From contig JAFRQF010000026.1 in NCBI GenBank assembly GCA_017428765.1, positions 62,001-126,000 of the forward strand: 64,000 nucleotides of DNA, in the 5' to 3' direction. The translations under genes were made by a program, and so were the position numbers. The notes beneath the pieces were generated by a model. It was not told the DNA's origin, made no database searches, and was given only the letters and a program-made list of their open reading frames with translations. Every line of letters starts with the position of its first letter. Position 1 is the stretch's first letter. This document shows positions 37,317-45,940 of the stretch, one piece after another. The stretch is from Erysipelotrichaceae bacterium (GTDB lineage: Bacteria > Bacillota_I > Bacilli_A > Erysipelotrichales > Erysipelotrichaceae).

Positions 37317-37320
37317 AAAT

Positions 37321-37345
37321 GAAAAAAGGATACTTGCGTATCCTT
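37321..37345 (-). terminator. Terminator of the polA-to-pfkA run
   Basis: Minus-strand stem AAGGATAC/GTATCCTT with loop GCAA, followed by six T. It starts on the last base of the pfkA stop codon. Confidence 0.88.
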
Positions 37346-38304
37346 TAGACGAGTCTGTCGAATAATCTGTAGAATGCCTTACGGCTGCTTCGCGGCATCG
37401 AGACGCATTCTTCGATCGGCATCGAAACGATCTCGTTGTTGCGGATGCCGACGCAATGCCCGCCGACGCCTGCCACCAGCAGTTCCACCGCCTTGGCACC
37501 CATACGGGAAGCCAGGACACGGTCGGACGGAGACGGCGATCCGCCTCGCTGGATATGGCCGAGTATCGTAGCTCTGCCGGCAAAACCGGTAACTCTTGAG
37601 ATCTTGTCAGCCAGTGATTTGACATCGCATACTTTTTCCGAAACGATGACGATCGCATGATTCTTGCCCTGGTTCTCCAGATATCTGAGTTTCTCCAGGA
37701 CTGCCTCCTCATCATAACCGGTCTCCGGTGTGATCAGGATCTCGGCACCGCAGGAGATACCCGAATAGATGGCCAGGTCACCGCAGCGGTTGCCCATGAC
37801 TTCGACGACCGAGCAGCGATGGTGGGAATTGGAAGTATCACGCAGCTTATCCACGCATTCGACGACCGTGTTCAAAGCCGTATCGAAACCGATCGTATAA
37901 TCCGTGCCTTCGATATCATTATCGATGGTGCCCGGAAGCGCGATACAGTTGACGCCGAGTTTTGTCAGGGCATCGGCACCGCGGTAAGTACCGTCACCGC
38001 CGATGACGACGACCGCATCGATCTGATTCTCTTTGAGCTTTTCGACGCCTTTCAGCTGTACGGCTTCCTCTTTGAATTCCGGAAGTCTTGCCGATCCTAA
38101 GATCGTGCCGCCTCTGGCGATCGTCTCGGAAACCGAGTGCTTGTTGAAAGGTTCGTAGAGGCCTTCGACAAGTCCTTTGTAACCGTCGTGGATGCCAACG
38201 ACTTCGATGCCGTTGGCCAGCGCAGATCTGGTGACTGCCCGGATGGCAGCGTTCATGCCCGGTGAATCACCGCCGGATGTAAGGATACCAATTTTTCTCA
38301 GCAT
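37345..38304 (-). CDS. pfkA: 6-phosphofructokinase
   Basis: ATP-dependent enzyme of glycolysis that makes fructose-1,6-bisphosphate. The N-terminal GGDSPGMNAAIRAV, the ATP-site GGDGTYRGA and the catalytic PGTIDNDIEGTDYTIG are intact; 319 residues is the bacterial size. The Gly in GGDGT marks the ATP rather than the PPi type. It is joined to the replication gene dnaI, with a GGAGG ribosome-binding site inside the dnaI end, an unusual partner for a glycolytic gene. Confidence 0.97.
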   Translation of the reverse strand: MLRKIGILTSGGDSPGMNAAIRAVTRSALANGIEVVGIHDGYKGLVEGLYEPFNKHSVSETIARGGTILGSARLPEFKEEAVQLKGVEKLKENQIDAVVVIGGDGTYRGADALTKLGVNCIALPGTIDNDIEGTDYTIGFDTALNTVVECVDKLRDTSNSHHRCSVVEVMGNRCGDLAIYSGISCGAEILITPETGYDEEAVLEKLRYLENQGKNHAIVIVSEKVCDVKSLADKISRVTGFAGRATILGHIQRGGSPSPSDRVLASRMGAKAVELLVAGVGGHCVGIRNNEIVSMPIEECVSMPRSSRKAFYRLFDRLV

Positions 38305-38306
38305 AT

Positions 38307-39149
38307 TTATTCCCTCCTCATATTTTTCCCTGACAGGACGAAGTCGCTTGCCAGGATATCGATCCTTTCCATGAGCCTTCTGGCGTTCATGAGATTGGAT
38401 TTTTCTTTTCTGTCATATTGATAGTGCTTCAGCAGTTCTTCCTTGCTGAGGTTGGAAGTAAAGATCGTGATCAGCTTATTCTCCAGCCGGTAGTCCAGGA
38501 CGCGGAACAGGATATCGTCTCTGACGAATTCCGAAACGGCTTCCGAACCGATATCATCGAAGAACAGATAATCGGCCCTCTTGAGACGGTTGATGTTCTT
38601 GTCGATCATCTCGACATCCGTCCCGAAATACGACTTCATCTCATTGAAGAAGTTGGAAACTTTCACAAAAGCCACCTTCTTTCCCTGCTTCACCAGAGAA
38701 TTGGCCAGAGCCGTACAAAGATAGGTCTTGCCTGTTCCCAAGTCGCCGTAGATGTATAATCCCTTATCACTTTTTTCATACAACAGGGCAGCCAGCTTCA
38801 GATACAGCTGCTTCTGCTCGGGAGTGTATGTGATGTTTTCCAGATCGATACCTGCCAGATTGTCAGGAACATCGCAATAGGTATATCTGTCCAATATGAC
38901 TTTGCGGTTTCTGACTTTCGTCGCATAAGCGCAATACTCGATCTCTTCAAACAGGACCCCTTCATAGCGCAAATCCAGCCTCTGTCCCTTGCTTTTCTGC
39001 CTGCAGGCGAAAAGACCCGGACAGTCCTTACAGAGTTTTCTTGAATCATAGACCCTCAAAAACTGTGAGAGATGATCTTTGATGCAGTCATCATCCGCAC
39101 AGATCTTTGAAAGATGTTCATCGTTTTTGATCAGTTCGAATTCGTTCAT
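38307..39149 (-). CDS. dnaI: Primosomal protein DnaI (helicase loader)
   Basis: AAA+ ATPase that loads the replicative helicase DnaC onto DNA. The N-terminal half has a Cys cluster (CKDCPGLFAC) fitting the zinc-binding helicase-interaction domain. The C-terminal AAA+ domain has Walker A GDLGTGKTYL, Walker B LFFDDIGSE and sensor region FTSNLS. At 280 residues it is close to Bacillus DnaI. Its ATG overlaps the dnaB stop. Confidence 0.94.
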   Translation of the reverse strand: MNEFELIKNDEHLSKICADDDCIKDHLSQFLRVYDSRKLCKDCPGLFACRQKSKGQRLDLRYEGVLFEEIEYCAYATKVRNRKVILDRYTYCDVPDNLAGIDLENITYTPEQKQLYLKLAALLYEKSDKGLYIYGDLGTGKTYLCTALANSLVKQGKKVAFVKVSNFFNEMKSYFGTDVEMIDKNINRLKRADYLFFDDIGSEAVSEFVRDDILFRVLDYRLENKLITIFTSNLSKEELLKHYQYDRKEKSNLMNARRLMERIDILASDFVLSGKNMRRE

Positions 39150-40276
39150 TTTTTACCCATCAGTCTAAGAAGCTCTTCCTCTTGCGATGCGCTCATCGTC
39201 TCATTGACGCTGGTATCATAGACCGGAAGTTTTTCCTCGCGCCTGTTCTTCTTTTCATATGGTCTGTTCAGGCGTTCCAGTGCCTGAGCAGAAGTAAGTA
39301 TATCATTGCGGTGCAGATCGGAAGCGATCGGATAGAGATAGTTTTCGATCAGGGAGTTGTTGCAGTTTTTCAGTCCGTGTTCCAGAAGCACATTGATGAC
39401 CGGAACCGAGAGATGGTAACGCTGCGATAGACGGTAGATGATCTTTTTGTCATAATCCGTGACTTCCTTGCCTCCCTGCAAAGACATCAGGAAATTGAGA
39501 CAAGGCGTATCGTAAGGATCGCCGTCGATCTTCTTATATTCGCTTTTTGCGTTCATGCACAGGTAGCGCAGTTCCTTGAGATCGAACTCATTGGTATCGG
39601 TCCTGGCCACTCTGGGCAGATATGTGCGCATCTTGTCATAAGAGATATTGTATAAGTCGGCAAGGGTCGCCAGCTCTTTCATATTCTCCGGTGTTCTGAA
39701 ACGCATCGGCAGCAGATTGGAAGAGATGTCCTTGAGAAAGACATTGACATCAAACATCGTCGGAAACTCGTATCTGCGCACTTCTTTCTTCTTCAGATAA
39801 GATTCGTCTTCCGCTTTCCAGTCCTGCAAAGTATCCAGAGACAGGGTCTGCGAAACATCTTCAAATCCCGCATGATCGGATTCCATATAAATGTCGGACG
39901 TCAGTTCGCGATAATACTCGCCGCTGGTCTTCAGGATGAAATCACGCACCAGGATGTCATCTTTGATGAACTGTTTCACTTCCAGAGGATCGTTGAACAC
40001 AAAGATATAGCGGTTGTCCTGCTTGAGCGTCTTCAACAATCTGTATTCGTTGAGCTTGATGCAATAGAATTCAAAATCATCGATCGACAGATTGAGGTTC
40101 ATCAGAAGTGAGTTGATCTCCTCAAAAGCGGTCTGGTTGCCCCGTAAGACGAGATATTCATACATGACCAAAGCTTCTTTTCCGATCAGCGGACCATAAA
40201 AAAAGACCAGAGATCTGAGTCTCTCATTGGAAAGCTCCGTATTGACTTCGATTTTATAAAGGTCTTTTCCTAACAT
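39146..40276 (-). CDS. dnaB: Replication initiation/membrane attachment protein DnaB
   Basis: Firmicute-specific primosome component that works with DnaD and DnaI at the origin and at restart sites. It is 376 residues with an N-terminal winged-helix-like region (FFYGPLIGKEALVMYEYL) and a DnaB/DnaD C-terminal helical domain (YRLSQRYHLSVPVINVLLEHGLKN). It lies between coaE and dnaI, overlapping both by a few bases, the order seen in many Firmicutes. Confidence 0.9.
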   Translation of the reverse strand: MLGKDLYKIEVNTELSNERLRSLVFFYGPLIGKEALVMYEYLVLRGNQTAFEEINSLLMNLNLSIDDFEFYCIKLNEYRLLKTLKQDNRYIFVFNDPLEVKQFIKDDILVRDFILKTSGEYYRELTSDIYMESDHAGFEDVSQTLSLDTLQDWKAEDESYLKKKEVRRYEFPTMFDVNVFLKDISSNLLPMRFRTPENMKELATLADLYNISYDKMRTYLPRVARTDTNEFDLKELRYLCMNAKSEYKKIDGDPYDTPCLNFLMSLQGGKEVTDYDKKIIYRLSQRYHLSVPVINVLLEHGLKNCNNSLIENYLYPIASDLHRNDILTSAQALERLNRPYEKKNRREEKLPVYDTSVNETMSASQEEELLRLMGKK

Positions 40277-40830
40277 AATATTTCTTCAAGCCAGTCATCG
40301 ACCAGCCGATAGAGGTCATCCAAACTACCATTATTATATATGATTTTGTCAGCTCTTTTTATCTTTTCCGCCACGCTCATCTGACTCTTCAGTCTTGCGG
40401 CGGCCTCTTCCTTCGAAAGGCCTCTTAAGATAAGCCGTTCGATCAGCAGGTCTTCATCCGTCACGACCAGCAGGCTGGTATCAAAATATTTTTCCCAGCC
40501 GGCTTCAAAAAGAAGCGGCACTTCCGCAAACAGAGGATCATCTTTCCTTTCAAACAGCCTTTTTAAGATCAGCGGATGCATGATCGCTTCGAGCTGTTTC
40601 TTCTTTTCTTCATCCGCAAAGACGATGGCTGAAAGCTTTTCCTTGTTCAGACTCTCTTCGTCAAAACACATCGGAAAGGCCTTCTGTACTTCCCGATAGC
40701 CCTCTTCCCCTTTTTCAAGGAGCTTACGGTTTACCTCATCGCAATCAAAAACATCGTAGCCTTTTTCCCTGATATATGCGGCAACGGTCGATTTTCCCGA
40801 CCCGATGCTTCCTGAAACGGCGATCTTCAT
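40270..40830 (-). CDS. coaE: Dephospho-CoA kinase
   Basis: Last step of coenzyme A synthesis. P-loop GSIGSGKST near residue 7, then DCDEVNRKL and the lid region RGLSKEEAAARLKSQM. At 186 residues it is typical. It overlaps mutM and dnaB at its two ends, within the polA run. Confidence 0.95.
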   Translation of the reverse strand: MKIAVSGSIGSGKSTVAAYIREKGYDVFDCDEVNRKLLEKGEEGYREVQKAFPMCFDEESLNKEKLSAIVFADEEKKKQLEAIMHPLILKRLFERKDDPLFAEVPLLFEAGWEKYFDTSLLVVTDEDLLIERLILRGLSKEEAAARLKSQMSVAEKIKRADKIIYNNGSLDDLYRLVDDWLEEILC

Positions 40831-41642
40831 CCTGACTCCTTCTGACAGTTCGGACAGTAATAGGTCCCTCTGCCTGCAACTTTGATCTTGCGGATCTTTG
40901 CCCCGCAGGTCTGACAGTTTTTCTGATCATGTGCCCTGAGAGACATCTGAAACAATCCGGTCACACCAAGGGACGACGTATAGGAACGGATCGTCGTACC
41001 GCCTGCCCGTATCGCTTTTGAAAGGATGCGGCGGGTCTTTTTGATGATATCTCTGATCTGCGCATCGTTTAAAGTATCCGCCTTTGTTAAAGGGTGTATC
41101 TTACAGGCGAACAGGATCTCATCGGCATAGATGTTGCCGATCCCGGCAACGAAGCTCTGGTCCAGCAGGACTTCCTTGATCGGCGCTTTCCGCTTTGAAA
41201 GATAACTCTTGCAATAGGAAAGGTCGAAGCTGTCCCAGAAAGGCTCCGGACCCAGATCCCGGAATCTGCGATAGACCCTGCGTTTTTCGATCAGATACAT
41301 CCTGCCGAATTTGCGGACATCGTTATAATGAAGTGCTCTTCCATCTTCCAGATAAAAGATCACATGATCGTGTTTCAAAGGCGGATCGTCCTTATCAAAG
41401 ATGTAATACTTTCCTTCCATCCGCAGATGCGAAACGAAGGTGATGTCATCCATCTCAATAAGAAGATACTTTCCCCTTCTGCGGAAACTGCGGAAATGCT
41501 GGCCGATGAGTTTTTTCTTGAACTCATCGATATCCCCTTCGATGATCTTGTCGAAAAGGATCCGGATATCGACAATCTTCGCATCTTTGATCTGGTAAGC
41601 GAGCGTATCGCATACCGTCTGTACTTCAGGCAGTTCCGGCAT
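40827..41642 (-). CDS. mutM: Formamidopyrimidine-DNA glycosylase
   Basis: Removes oxidised purines such as 8-oxoguanine from DNA. The catalytic N-terminal proline and glutamate are in MPELPEVQT; the helix-two-turn-helix contains QSFVAGIGNIYADE. A C-terminal zinc finger has four cysteines (CQTCGAK and CPNCQK). At 271 residues it is complete. It lies directly after polA, a common base-excision repair pairing. Confidence 0.96.
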   Translation of the reverse strand: MPELPEVQTVCDTLAYQIKDAKIVDIRILFDKIIEGDIDEFKKKLIGQHFRSFRRRGKYLLIEMDDITFVSHLRMEGKYYIFDKDDPPLKHDHVIFYLEDGRALHYNDVRKFGRMYLIEKRRVYRRFRDLGPEPFWDSFDLSYCKSYLSKRKAPIKEVLLDQSFVAGIGNIYADEILFACKIHPLTKADTLNDAQIRDIIKKTRRILSKAIRAGGTTIRSYTSSLGVTGLFQMSLRAHDQKNCQTCGAKIRKIKVAGRGTYYCPNCQKESG

Positions 41643-44218
41643 TATTTTGCCTCATACCAGTCTTTGCCGATCGCCAGTGAAGAATCGAGCCTCGTCTTCA
41701 TCGGATAGGCATTGGTCATGATCTCAGGAATGATCTCCTTCATCTTTTCCACTTCTTCTTCCGGAACATCGAAGATCAGTTCGTCATGTACCTGCAGGAT
41801 CAGTTTGGACTTCAGTCCCTCTTCCTTGAGTTTTTTATAGGCATTGACCATGGCGATCTTGATCAGATCGGCAGCCGAACCCTGTATGGAAGCGTTCATG
41901 GCAGCTCTCTTGCCGAATTCACGCATCATATAGTTTCTGTCGTTGATCTCTTTGATGTAACGGCGGCGGTTGAGCATCGTCTTGACATAACCGTTTTCCT
42001 TGCAGAAAGCGACCTGCGCATCCATGTAGTCGCGGATATTCGGATAAGTCAGGAAGTAGTCATCGATGAACTTCTTGGCATCCTTGAAGGAAAGCTGGGT
42101 CTGATTGGCCAGACCGAAATCGGAAATGCCGTAAACGACACCGAAATTGACCGCTTTGGCATGTCTTCTGACAAGATCAGTCACTTCTTCCTTCTTCATG
42201 CCGAAGACATCCATCGCTGTCTTGGTATGGATATCGATGCCGCTGTTGAACGCATCGATCATCTTCTCTTCATCGGCAAGTGATGAAAGAACGCGCAGTT
42301 CGACTTGCGAATAGTCGCTGGATATGAGCACATTGCCTTTGGAAGGCTTGAATGCCTTGCGGATCTCCTTGCCGTCTTCGTCTCTGACCGAGATGTTCTG
42401 TAAATTCGGATCATAGCTCGACAGTCTGCCGGTCGCCGTGATCATCTGGGTGAAGATCGTGTGGATCTTGCCGTCTTCCCATATGTATTTCTTCAGCCCT
42501 TCCGCATAGGTGGAATACAGCTTGGTGTATTTGCGATATTCCAGGATATCGGAAATGACCGGATGATACTCCGTCAGTTTTCCCAGTACATCAGCGCTCG
42601 TCGAACCTTTTTTGAGGTCAGGCAGATCGAGCTCGCCGTACAATACCTCCGCCAGCTGTTTGGTGGAAGCGATATTGAATTCATGGCCGACCAGATCATA
42701 GATCCTCTTCTCCAGGACATCGATCTTCTTCTTTGTCGCAGAGGCGATCTCATCGAGTTCGGCTTCATCGCAATAGACGCCCTGCTTTTCCATATCATAA
42801 AGTACGTCTATCAGAGGCAGTTCGATCTTCCCGTAGAGGTCTTCCATCTTCTTTTCGGAAAGCTCGGCTTTCACCTTTCCCGCGATCTGATACAGGCAGG
42901 AAGCGATATTTCCGCCATAGCTGCTCAGCTGCTCAGCTGTCGGTTCAAGAGGCTTCTTTTCCGTTCCGAAAATATCCTTGAGTTCTTCGATCTGCCCAAG
43001 ACCGTAGTTCAGGATGATGGCCTTGAGATCGCTGTTGTAGTTGTTGGAAAGGAAACACATCAGACAGACGTCGTCATTGTTTTCTCCCAAAACGATCCCA
43101 TTATGATCCAGCGCATGTTTCACGGCCTTGAGATTGAAGAAATACTTCTTTCTGTCGCTTGCCAGGTAGGATAAGGCCTTCCCGTCTTTTTTCAGATCTT
43201 CCAGGCTGATGTATTCGACGCCTTTTTCATTGGCGAAAGCAGCCCCATAGATCTTTCTTTGATAATATGAGAATTCATCGGAAACAAAATAGATGAGAGC
43301 ATCATTCAGAAGCTGTTCACTTACTTCATTTACGATCGTTACCGACTTGTTTTCTTCCTGTTTCTCTTTTTTCTCGACTTTGCGGATCAAAGAATACATC
43401 TCGTATTTTTCAAAGAAGTCATTTCTTCCCTCTTCGTCGATAGCAAGCTTCAGATCTTCGAGATCTCCCTCGATATCCACATCGGTCTTGATAGTCGCCA
43501 GACGCTTGGAAAGGAAGCAGGAATCCTTGTCTTTGATCAGTTTTTCTTTGAGTTTGCCTTTGATCTCATCGATGTGTTCATAGATCCCTTCGCAGGTATC
43601 GTAATCGTTAAGCAGCTTGACAGCCGTCTTATCACCTACGCCTTCGACACCTTTGATGTTGTCCGACTTATCGCCGGCCAGACCCTTATAGTCGATGATC
43701 TGGTAAGGCTTGAGCCCGTACTCATCCTTAAGGGCAGCCTCATCCATCTTTGCGATCTCGGACATGCCTTTTTTCATCACGTAGACGCTGGTCGTATCAT
43801 CGATCAGCTGTAACATATCCCTGTCGGAAGAAAGGACACAGGTCTCGATCTGATATTTCTTGGCCAAGGAACCGATGATGTCATCGGCTTCGATCGTATC
43901 GAATTCAAAATACGGAAGATGGTATGCCTCCAGCATCTCACGGACCAGCTGGAACTGACCGACCAGTTCTTCCGGCGTCTCCCTTCGGCCTGCCTTATAG
44001 TCAGGAGCGAAGTCATGACGGAAGGTATGCTTGCCCTTGTCGAAAGCTACCGCACAATAGTCCGGTTCGATCGTTTTGATCGCCTTGTTGAGCATATTGG
44101 CAAAAGCGTATACCGCATTCGTGTATACGCCTTTTGAAGTTTTCATGATATTTCCATAGCTCGTCGCATAGAAAGCCCGAAACAGCACAGAGTTTCCATC
44201 GATCAGTAGAAGTTTCAT
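41642..44218 (-). CDS. polA: DNA polymerase I
   Basis: Repair and gap-filling polymerase with a 5' nuclease that removes RNA primers. The 5' nuclease domain (about 1-290) has LLIDGNSVLFRAFYA and DYKGLAGDKSDNIKG. The middle domain lacks the DxE motif of a working 3'-5' exonuclease, as in Bacillus Pol I. The polymerase has SDYSQVELRVLSSLAD, RRHAKAVNFGVVYGIS and VHDELIFDV. At 858 residues it is full length. GGAG precedes the ATG, which directly follows the stop of the ZnuA-like gene. Confidence 0.96.
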   Translation of the reverse strand: MKLLLIDGNSVLFRAFYATSYGNIMKTSKGVYTNAVYAFANMLNKAIKTIEPDYCAVAFDKGKHTFRHDFAPDYKAGRRETPEELVGQFQLVREMLEAYHLPYFEFDTIEADDIIGSLAKKYQIETCVLSSDRDMLQLIDDTTSVYVMKKGMSEIAKMDEAALKDEYGLKPYQIIDYKGLAGDKSDNIKGVEGVGDKTAVKLLNDYDTCEGIYEHIDEIKGKLKEKLIKDKDSCFLSKRLATIKTDVDIEGDLEDLKLAIDEEGRNDFFEKYEMYSLIRKVEKKEKQEENKSVTIVNEVSEQLLNDALIYFVSDEFSYYQRKIYGAAFANEKGVEYISLEDLKKDGKALSYLASDRKKYFFNLKAVKHALDHNGIVLGENNDDVCLMCFLSNNYNSDLKAIILNYGLGQIEELKDIFGTEKKPLEPTAEQLSSYGGNIASCLYQIAGKVKAELSEKKMEDLYGKIELPLIDVLYDMEKQGVYCDEAELDEIASATKKKIDVLEKRIYDLVGHEFNIASTKQLAEVLYGELDLPDLKKGSTSADVLGKLTEYHPVISDILEYRKYTKLYSTYAEGLKKYIWEDGKIHTIFTQMITATGRLSSYDPNLQNISVRDEDGKEIRKAFKPSKGNVLISSDYSQVELRVLSSLADEEKMIDAFNSGIDIHTKTAMDVFGMKKEEVTDLVRRHAKAVNFGVVYGISDFGLANQTQLSFKDAKKFIDDYFLTYPNIRDYMDAQVAFCKENGYVKTMLNRRRYIKEINDRNYMMREFGKRAAMNASIQGSAADLIKIAMVNAYKKLKEEGLKSKLILQVHDELIFDVPEEEVEKMKEIIPEIMTNAYPMKTRLDSSLAIGKDWYEAK

Positions 44219-45244
44219 TTATTCTCCTTCCGTTTCTGTATATTGGACTCCTGACGGATTTGAAGAAGAGGAAGTGGCGATGCTTTCAAGGACCGAAAGA
44301 TTCTCATACATCAGCGACAGATAATCCTTGCCCGATTCGACCTGCGAAGCCGTCAGAGACGAGATGTTGTGCAGCGTGATCCTCTTGAGTCCGAGCTCAT
44401 CTTCCAGAGAAACCATCAGTGCCAGCATCTCTTCGGACATATTCGGTTCATAGGCGATGAAACGCACATCATCGTTCTTGATCCTGGTCTTGATCGCTTC
44501 CAGCTGGGCGCCGGAAGGAAGTGCTCCGTATTTGGAAAGGCATACCGGATAGACCTGGAAACCGAAGTCTTTCTGCCAGCAGCCGAAGGATCCGGTCATC
44601 GAGACGAATTTGATCGTCTTGTTTTCCTTGACCAGACGGCTGGCAAGGGACTGATAGGAAGCATCCAGTGCGATCAGGTCATCGGCGACCTGTTTGTAGT
44701 TCTCGGAGAAGAAGGAAGACTGTTCCACGTAATTGTTGGACAGGTATTCATAGACATCCTTCGCCATGCAGTACATGCCGCTTGGTGATAGCCAGATGAA
44801 CGGGTCGAGGTCATACATGTCGATCTCGTTGAAGATATCTCCTTCGTAGTACTCGCCTTCCACGAAAGACACCTTGCCGTCGACGATGACCGGCGTGTAT
44901 CGTTTATACTCGTAAAGACAGTTCAGAATGGAAAGATCTCCGACGTTGAGATCGACACCCAAAGCCTTGATCTCATCATCATAAAGATCCATATACGGTT
45001 CCAGATTGCCGATATGAAATAAGACCATCGTATCGGAAAGGATGTCCTGGTAATCTTCCGTAAGGTTGGCACACTGGACAAGATTGCGGTTTTGTATCGA
45101 GACGGTCTCGATCCTGTTTCCGCCGATCCTGGAAAGCAGATAGCCGATCGGATAGATCGTATATGACGTATATTTCTTTGCGCTCGTACAGCCGCATAAC
45201 GCCAGCACCAGTAAAGCGCATATCATCTTTCTTATGATCTTCAT
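44219..45244 (-). CDS. ZnuA-family metal-binding lipoprotein lacking the usual His ligands
   Basis: Predicted surface lipoprotein of the metal ABC solute-binding family (TroA/ZnuA). The lipobox LALCGC gives a mature Cys near residue 17. The family frame is clear: IYPIGYLLSRIGGNRIETVS, FHIGNLEPYM, DPFIWLSPSG. The histidine of DPHxWLSP is Phe here and the histidine of the usual FHDAFGY is Thr (MTGSFGCW), so zinc or manganese binding as in ZnuA is doubtful. No permease or ATPase is adjacent; the gene heads the polA repair run. I start at the ATG nine bases after TATAAT; the frame is open further upstream. Confidence 0.78.
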   Translation of the reverse strand: MKIIRKMICALLVLALCGCTSAKKYTSYTIYPIGYLLSRIGGNRIETVSIQNRNLVQCANLTEDYQDILSDTMVLFHIGNLEPYMDLYDDEIKALGVDLNVGDLSILNCLYEYKRYTPVIVDGKVSFVEGEYYEGDIFNEIDMYDLDPFIWLSPSGMYCMAKDVYEYLSNNYVEQSSFFSENYKQVADDLIALDASYQSLASRLVKENKTIKFVSMTGSFGCWQKDFGFQVYPVCLSKYGALPSGAQLEAIKTRIKNDDVRFIAYEPNMSEEMLALMVSLEDELGLKRITLHNISSLTASQVESGKDYLSLMYENLSVLESIATSSSSNPSGVQYTETEGE

Positions 45245-45253
45245 ACTCATCTC

Positions 45254-45259
45254 ATTATA
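45254..45259 (-). promoter_or_regulatory. -10 box before the ZnuA-like gene
   Basis: Minus-strand TATAAT, three bases before one in-frame ATG and nine before the next. It overlaps the end of trmB. Confidence 0.5.
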
Positions 45260-45866
45260 CCTTATTGACCTTATATTTCGCGTAACAGATCGGCTTGCCT
45301 TCCGCATGGAACTTCGCCTGATACGCCGTCATCGGTTCGCCTTCCTTATAATAGTCTTCATCTTTTTCCAAGAGTTCAAAAGCGGAAGTCTCGAAATAAG
45401 TAAGGGAATCCGCAAAGAAATCCTGATTGTCGGTCTTGAAGACGAGGATCCCGTCTTTCTTCAAGATCTTTTCATAGCTTTTCAGAAACGTCGGATAGGT
45501 CAGACGCCTCTTGTGTGTCCTTTTCTTCGGCCAGGGGTCGGAAAAGTGCAGATAGATCAGACTCACGCTTTCCTCATCGAAAAGCTCACTGATATCCATC
45601 GCATCATCATGTAAGACCTTGAAGTTTTTCAGATCGAGGTCCCGGGCTTTTTTGATGGCCCTGGCAACACAGGTCTCTTCTCTTTCCAATCCGACATAAA
45701 AGATATCCGGATGAAGGGCGGCAGACTGGGTGATGAAATCGCCCATGCCCATGCCGATCTCGATATACAGAGGTCTTTCCTCTTCAAATCCTTTCATGTC
45801 TTCAACAAGATATTCTTTTTCCTGTTCAAGAAACGGAAGGACCCATTTTTTCTTTCTCATTCGCAT
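45255..45866 (-). CDS. trmB: tRNA (guanine46-N7)-methyltransferase
   Basis: Forms m7G46 in the tRNA variable loop. The SAM motif EIGMGMGDFITQSA and the family hallmark SDPWPKKRTHKRRL are present in 203 residues. The start MRMRKK is six bases after TATAAT with no Shine-Dalgarno sequence, so it is a probable leaderless gene. It is divergent from the M24 peptidase. Confidence 0.94.
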   Translation of the reverse strand: MRMRKKKWVLPFLEQEKEYLVEDMKGFEEERPLYIEIGMGMGDFITQSAALHPDIFYVGLEREETCVARAIKKARDLDLKNFKVLHDDAMDISELFDEESVSLIYLHFSDPWPKKRTHKRRLTYPTFLKSYEKILKKDGILVFKTDNQDFFADSLTYFETSAFELLEKDEDYYKEGEPMTAYQAKFHAEGKPICYAKYKVNKV

Positions 45867-45872
45867 AGTTCT

Positions 45873-45901
45873 ATTATAATACGAAGAGTATTCCTTGTCC
45901 G
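45873..45901 (-). promoter_or_regulatory. Promoter of trmB, leaderless spacing
   Basis: Minus-strand CGGACA (45896-45901), 17 bases, TATAAT (45873-45878), then AGAACT and the ATG. Its -35 overlaps that of the divergent peptidase promoter. Confidence 0.65.
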
Positions 45902-45922
45902 CGGAATAGAAAAAGCTAAAAT
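45895..45922 (+). promoter_or_regulatory. Promoter of the M24 peptidase gene
   Basis: TTGTCC (45895-45900), 16 bases, TAAAAT (45917-45922), then a GAGGAGGTGG ribosome-binding site. Confidence 0.65.
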
Positions 45923-45940
45923 AAATGAGGAGGTGGCATT

